From Streptomyces malachitofuscus (GTDB lineage Bacteria > Actinomycetota > Actinomycetes > Streptomycetales > Streptomycetaceae), in NCBI RefSeq assembly GCF_014650055.1, contig NZ_BMUF01000006.1, forward strand, positions 186,001-250,000: a stretch of 64,000 nt of DNA, given 5' to 3'. Within the stretch, counting starts at the first letter, position 1; every line of letters starts with the position of its first letter. This document shows positions 61,466 through 64,000 of this stretch, in pieces. Position numbers and translations under genes: made by a program. The notes below the pieces were generated by a model. It saw only the letters and a list, made by a program, of their open reading frames with translations, was not told the DNA's origin and made no database searches.

Positions 61466-62131
61466 CTATCCCCGCGTCGTCGGCGTCACCAGCCCCAACT
61501 CGTACGCCAGGATGACCAACTGCACCCGGTCTCGCGCGTCCAGCTTTGTCAGCAGCCTGCCCACATGGGCCTTGGCCGTGGCCATGCTGATGTGCAGCCG
61601 CGTGCCGATCTCCGCGTTGGACAGTCCGAGACCGACGAGGGTGAGCACTTCCCGTTCGCGGACGGTGATGCCCTCCACCGGCCGCGGGGCCGGCGGTGTG
61701 ACATCGGGGCGGGCCGAGAACTCCGCGATCAGGCGGCGTGTCACGCTCGGCGCGATGAGGGCGTCGCCCGCGGCGACGACCTCGATCGCGGTGAGGATCT
61801 GGTCCATGTCCATGTCCTTGACGAGGAAGCCGCTCGCCCCTGCACGCAGCGCGCCGTAGACATACTCGTCGTCGTCGAACGTAGTGAGGATGAGGACCTT
61901 CGGTTGTGTGCTGGAATCCACGGTGATCCGCCGGGTGGCCTCGATGCCGTCCATGCCGGGCATCCGGATGTCCATCACCACCACATCCGGCGCCATCTGC
62001 TGCGCGAGCCGCACCGCCTCCTCTCCGTTCGCCGCCTCGCCCGCCACCTCCAGCCCGGGGCGGTCGGCGATCAGCACCCGCAGCCCGTGCCGGACCAGCG
62101 GCTGGTCATCGGTGAGCAGCACCCGGATCAT
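61466..62131 (-). CDS. NarL/FixJ-family response regulator
   Basis: A 221-residue regulator. Receiver domain with the phospho-acceptor D54 in VVMDIRMPGMDG, acidic pocket D8-D9, Thr in LTTFDDDEYV and Lys in FLVKDM. A LuxR-type helix-turn-helix follows (about 152-212; TVREREVLTLVGLGLSNAEIGTRLHISMATAKAHV). ATG 62131 overlaps the kinase stop (ATGA). A membrane-associated ABC transporter starts divergently upstream of the kinase and is a likely target. Confidence 0.96.
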   Translation of the reverse strand: MIRVLLTDDQPLVRHGLRVLIADRPGLEVAGEAANGEEAVRLAQQMAPDVVVMDIRMPGMDGIEATRRITVDSSTQPKVLILTTFDDDEYVYGALRAGASGFLVKDMDMDQILTAIEVVAAGDALIAPSVTRRLIAEFSARPDVTPPAPRPVEGITVREREVLTLVGLGLSNAEIGTRLHISMATAKAHVGRLLTKLDARDRVQLVILAYELGLVTPTTRG

Positions 62132-63333
62132 GTGACTGCCACCGGCAGCGGGAGCCGTGCCGCAACACGGAAGCCGCCCTCGGGGCGCGGTCCGGCCGTG
62201 AACTCGCCGTGCAGCAGCGCCGCCCGTTCCCGCATGCCCGTCAGCCCGTAGCCGGCCGCGCCGGGCAGACCGGACAGGCCGCGGCCCTCGTCGGCAATCT
62301 CGATGAACAGATCGTCCTCCTGGCAGTCGATGGTCACCCGGCAAGCGGGGGCACCTGAGTGGCGGACCACGTTGGTGATCGCCTCCTGGATGATGCGGTA
62401 CCCGGACAGTTCGATCTCCGCCGGCTGCGGCCGCCGCTCATGGCGCCACTCGATGTCCACCCGCACCCCCGCACCCAGGGCCCGCTCCACCAGCCCGTCG
62501 AGATCGGCGAGCCCCGGCGCTGAGCCGAGCGGTGCGCCGTCCCCGCCGGCCGCCTGCCGCAGCGCGCCGAGCATCCGGCGCAGGCCCGCCAAGGTGTCCC
62601 GGCTAGTGTCCTCAATGGCGGCAAGGGCGTTACGGGCCTCCGACGGCTGAGTGTCGATGACACGCCGACCCACCCCGGCCTGGATGGCGATGACGCCGAT
62701 GCTGTGCGCCACCATGTCATGCAGCTCCCGGGCGATCCGCAGCCGCTCGGCGACAACGGCCTGCTCAGCTGCCCGCGCCCGCAGGTCGGCCGTGTGCTGG
62801 CGGCGCTCGCGGACCGAGTGGCCGAGCGTCCAGGCGGTGACCATCATCAGAGCCAGGAAGACCAAGGCGGCGAGGAACGACGACGAACCCTCCCGGTAAT
62901 AGCCCGCGCCCCCGATCTGTACGCCGAGCGCCACCAGCGCGGCGACGACCGCGGTCCGCCTCGACCGGGTGGCGGCGATCCATCCGACGGTGAGATCGGT
63001 GAGGACCGCCTGCAGAGACGCGATCTGCCATGCCTGCGTCTGCGCAGGCGGCACGATGCCCATCACGCGCTGGCCCGCAGCCATCACCGAGTCCGCCCGC
63101 ACGGTCGCCGCGAAGGAGGCGGTGAGCAGGAGCGCCAGGGCGGGCAGCGGCCGACGCAGCACCAGAGGCAGCAGCAGAACGACCAGCAGTGCGGCCGGCA
63201 GCAGACGCATGCCGGTCAGTTCCCGGCCGGTGTTCAGCACGACGACGTGGAGCAGGACGACGTATGCGATACCTGAGCACCAGGCCAGGGTCTCGGCAAG
63301 GAGCGACCGCGGAACGTCCAGCGGGGCTTTCAT
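62128..63333 (-). CDS. Sensor histidine kinase (HisKA_3, NarL-type partner)
   Basis: A 401-residue kinase: four to six membrane segments in the first 175 residues, a dimerisation and phospho-acceptor domain with H205 in RELHDMVAHSIGV, and an HATPase domain (EAITNVVRHSGAP; ADEGRGL; GYGLTGMRERA). There is no sizeable extracellular sensor domain, which fits intramembrane sensing of cell-envelope stress. ATG 63333 is the more likely start; upstream in-frame codons are poor. Kinase and regulator are coupled and lie divergent from the ABC ATPase gene. Confidence 0.95.
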   Translation of the reverse strand: MKAPLDVPRSLLAETLAWCSGIAYVVLLHVVVLNTGRELTGMRLLPAALLVVLLLPLVLRRPLPALALLLTASFAATVRADSVMAAGQRVMGIVPPAQTQAWQIASLQAVLTDLTVGWIAATRSRRTAVVAALVALGVQIGGAGYYREGSSSFLAALVFLALMMVTAWTLGHSVRERRQHTADLRARAAEQAVVAERLRIARELHDMVAHSIGVIAIQAGVGRRVIDTQPSEARNALAAIEDTSRDTLAGLRRMLGALRQAAGGDGAPLGSAPGLADLDGLVERALGAGVRVDIEWRHERRPQPAEIELSGYRIIQEAITNVVRHSGAPACRVTIDCQEDDLFIEIADEGRGLSGLPGAAGYGLTGMRERAALLHGEFTAGPRPEGGFRVAARLPLPVAVT

Positions 63334-63465
63334 GCGCCGATCATAGGCAGGCGGCCCACACCGCGGCATTGGCCCACGGGCCTACTCCCAGGGGCTACTT
63401 GGTACGCCCGATTGCGGCCCGTGGCCCGATGCCCAGGCCGTATCCGCCCCGGCAGCGTGGACACC

Positions 63466-64000
63466 GTGATCGAAGCAACCGAACTCACCAAGCGCTACGG
63501 CAGGACCACCGCCGTCGACCGGCTGTCCTTCACCGTGCGCCCGGGCGTGGTCACCGGGTTTCTGGGCCCGAACGGTGCAGGGAAGACCACCACACTGCGG
63601 ATGGTCCTCGGGTTGAACCAGCCCACGGGCGGCACCGTCACCGTCGACGGGCAACCGTTCGGCGACCGCCCCCGCGGCCTGCGACACGTCGGCGCCCTGC
63701 TCAACGCCGACGACGTGCACGGCGGCCGAACCGCCCACGCCCATCTGACGATGCTGGCAGTCAGCAACGGCCTGCCGCGCAGGCGGGTCTCGGAGGTGCT
63801 GGCAGAGGTAGGCATGGCAGACGCGGCCGGCCGCAGGATCGACGGATTCTCCCTGGGGATGAAACAACGGCTCGGTATCGCCGCCACTCTGCTCGGCGAT
63901 CCGCCCGTACTGCTCTTCGACGAACCGCTCAACGGCCTCGACCCCGAGGGGGTGCGCTGGGCGCGTGGCTTCTTCAAGCAGCTGGCGGACGAGGGCCGCA
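63466..64000 (+). CDS. ABC transporter ATP-binding protein (partial, 3' end outside window)
   Basis: The first 178 residues of a CcmA/DrrA-type ABC ATPase. Walker A GPNGAGKTT (33-41), the Q-loop region (HVGALLNADD, with a non-standard ALLN), signature FSLGMKQRLGIAATLL and Walker B VLLFDEPLNGLD are present. The GTG at 63466 (MIEATELTKRYG) has only a weak ribosome site. A permease is expected beyond the window end. It is divergent from the two-component operon, the typical layout of a stress- or antibiotic-responsive exporter. Confidence 0.92.
   Translation, partial: MIEATELTKRYGRTTAVDRLSFTVRPGVVTGFLGPNGAGKTTTLRMVLGLNQPTGGTVTVDGQPFGDRPRGLRHVGALLNADDVHGGRTAHAHLTMLAVSNGLPRRRVSEVLAEVGMADAAGRRIDGFSLGMKQRLGIAATLLGDPPVLLFDEPLNGLDPEGVRWARGFFKQLADEGR

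Overview
The window is chromosomal DNA of very high G+C with dense, short-spaced genes, GTG/TTG starts, strong G-rich ribosome sites and almost no TTA codons. Gene content (GH48/GH6 cellulases under CebR-like boxes, FadD15-type ligase, Ser/Thr kinase, ROK and GntR regulators) points to a Streptomyces, close in gene order to the S. coelicolor/S. lividans type as far as I can recall. The first gene (GH48) and the last (ABC ATPase) are cut by the window edges. No insertion sequence, phage, CRISPR array or rRNA was seen; there is one tRNA (Leu, anticodon GAG).

Layout. 0-3.5 kb: divergent cellulases GH48 and GH6 with two CebR-type operators between them; the GH48 gene has a TTA codon in its signal peptide. 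3.6-13.4 kb: housekeeping and accessory genes (methyltransferase, an SDR gene broken by a palindromic repeat, aldo/keto reductase, acyl-CoA ligase, LysR, bile-acid-type symporter, secreted propeller protein, secreted alpha/beta hydrolase). 13.6-23.8 kb: an NAD-dependent formate dehydrogenase operon (PanE-like reductase, catalytic subunit, NuoE-NuoF fusion, Fe-S protein, FdhD), divergent from an oxalate/formate-type transporter with its small partner protein, then a KAS III enzyme and a GntR regulator. 24.0-26.4 kb: a membrane Ser/Thr kinase and a coupled small membrane protein. 26.7-34 kb: ROK regulator, ribose-type ABC transporter, Gfo/Idh oxidoreductase and a TIM-barrel isomerase. 34.3-38.0 kb: a very large secreted propeller-PKD-CBM6-ThuA-DUF1080 protein. 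38.1-46.1 kb: seven tightly overlapping genes forming an Ebo-type cluster (inositol-phosphate-synthase-like cyclase, UbiA/EboC, TIM barrel, EboA, EboB, EboE, EboF), followed by a Tat-exported TIM-barrel protein. 47.5-57.9 kb: a second oxalate block (OFA transporter, NDP-forming acyl-CoA synthetase, formyl-CoA transferase, oxalyl-CoA-decarboxylase-like enzyme) divergent from sucC/sucD paralogues and an aldehyde dehydrogenase. 58-64 kb: tRNA-Leu, SMI1/KNR4 protein, VWA protein, small unknown gene, two-component pair and an ABC ATPase.

How it fits together. The two outer blocks make one pathway: OFA transporters import oxalate, Frc and the ThDP enzyme convert it to formyl-CoA and formate, formate dehydrogenase oxidises formate to CO2 with NADH, and the PanE-like protein may reduce oxalyl-CoA to glyoxylate as PanE2 does in Methylobacterium. 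Related sequence motifs lie in front of the OFA/FDH divergon, the GntR gene and the oxc/sucC divergon. The inner part reads as a sugar or glycoside utilisation region, with an identical-geometry inverted repeat in front of both the ROK gene and the DUF1080/ThuA gene.

Most interesting items: the Ebo cluster with an inositol-phosphate-synthase-like enzyme where other lineages have a dehydroquinate-synthase-like EboD; a 132-bp in-frame tandem triplication in its UbiA gene; and short palindromic repeats inserted into coding sequence, breaking the SDR gene and lengthening the NuoE-NuoF linker.
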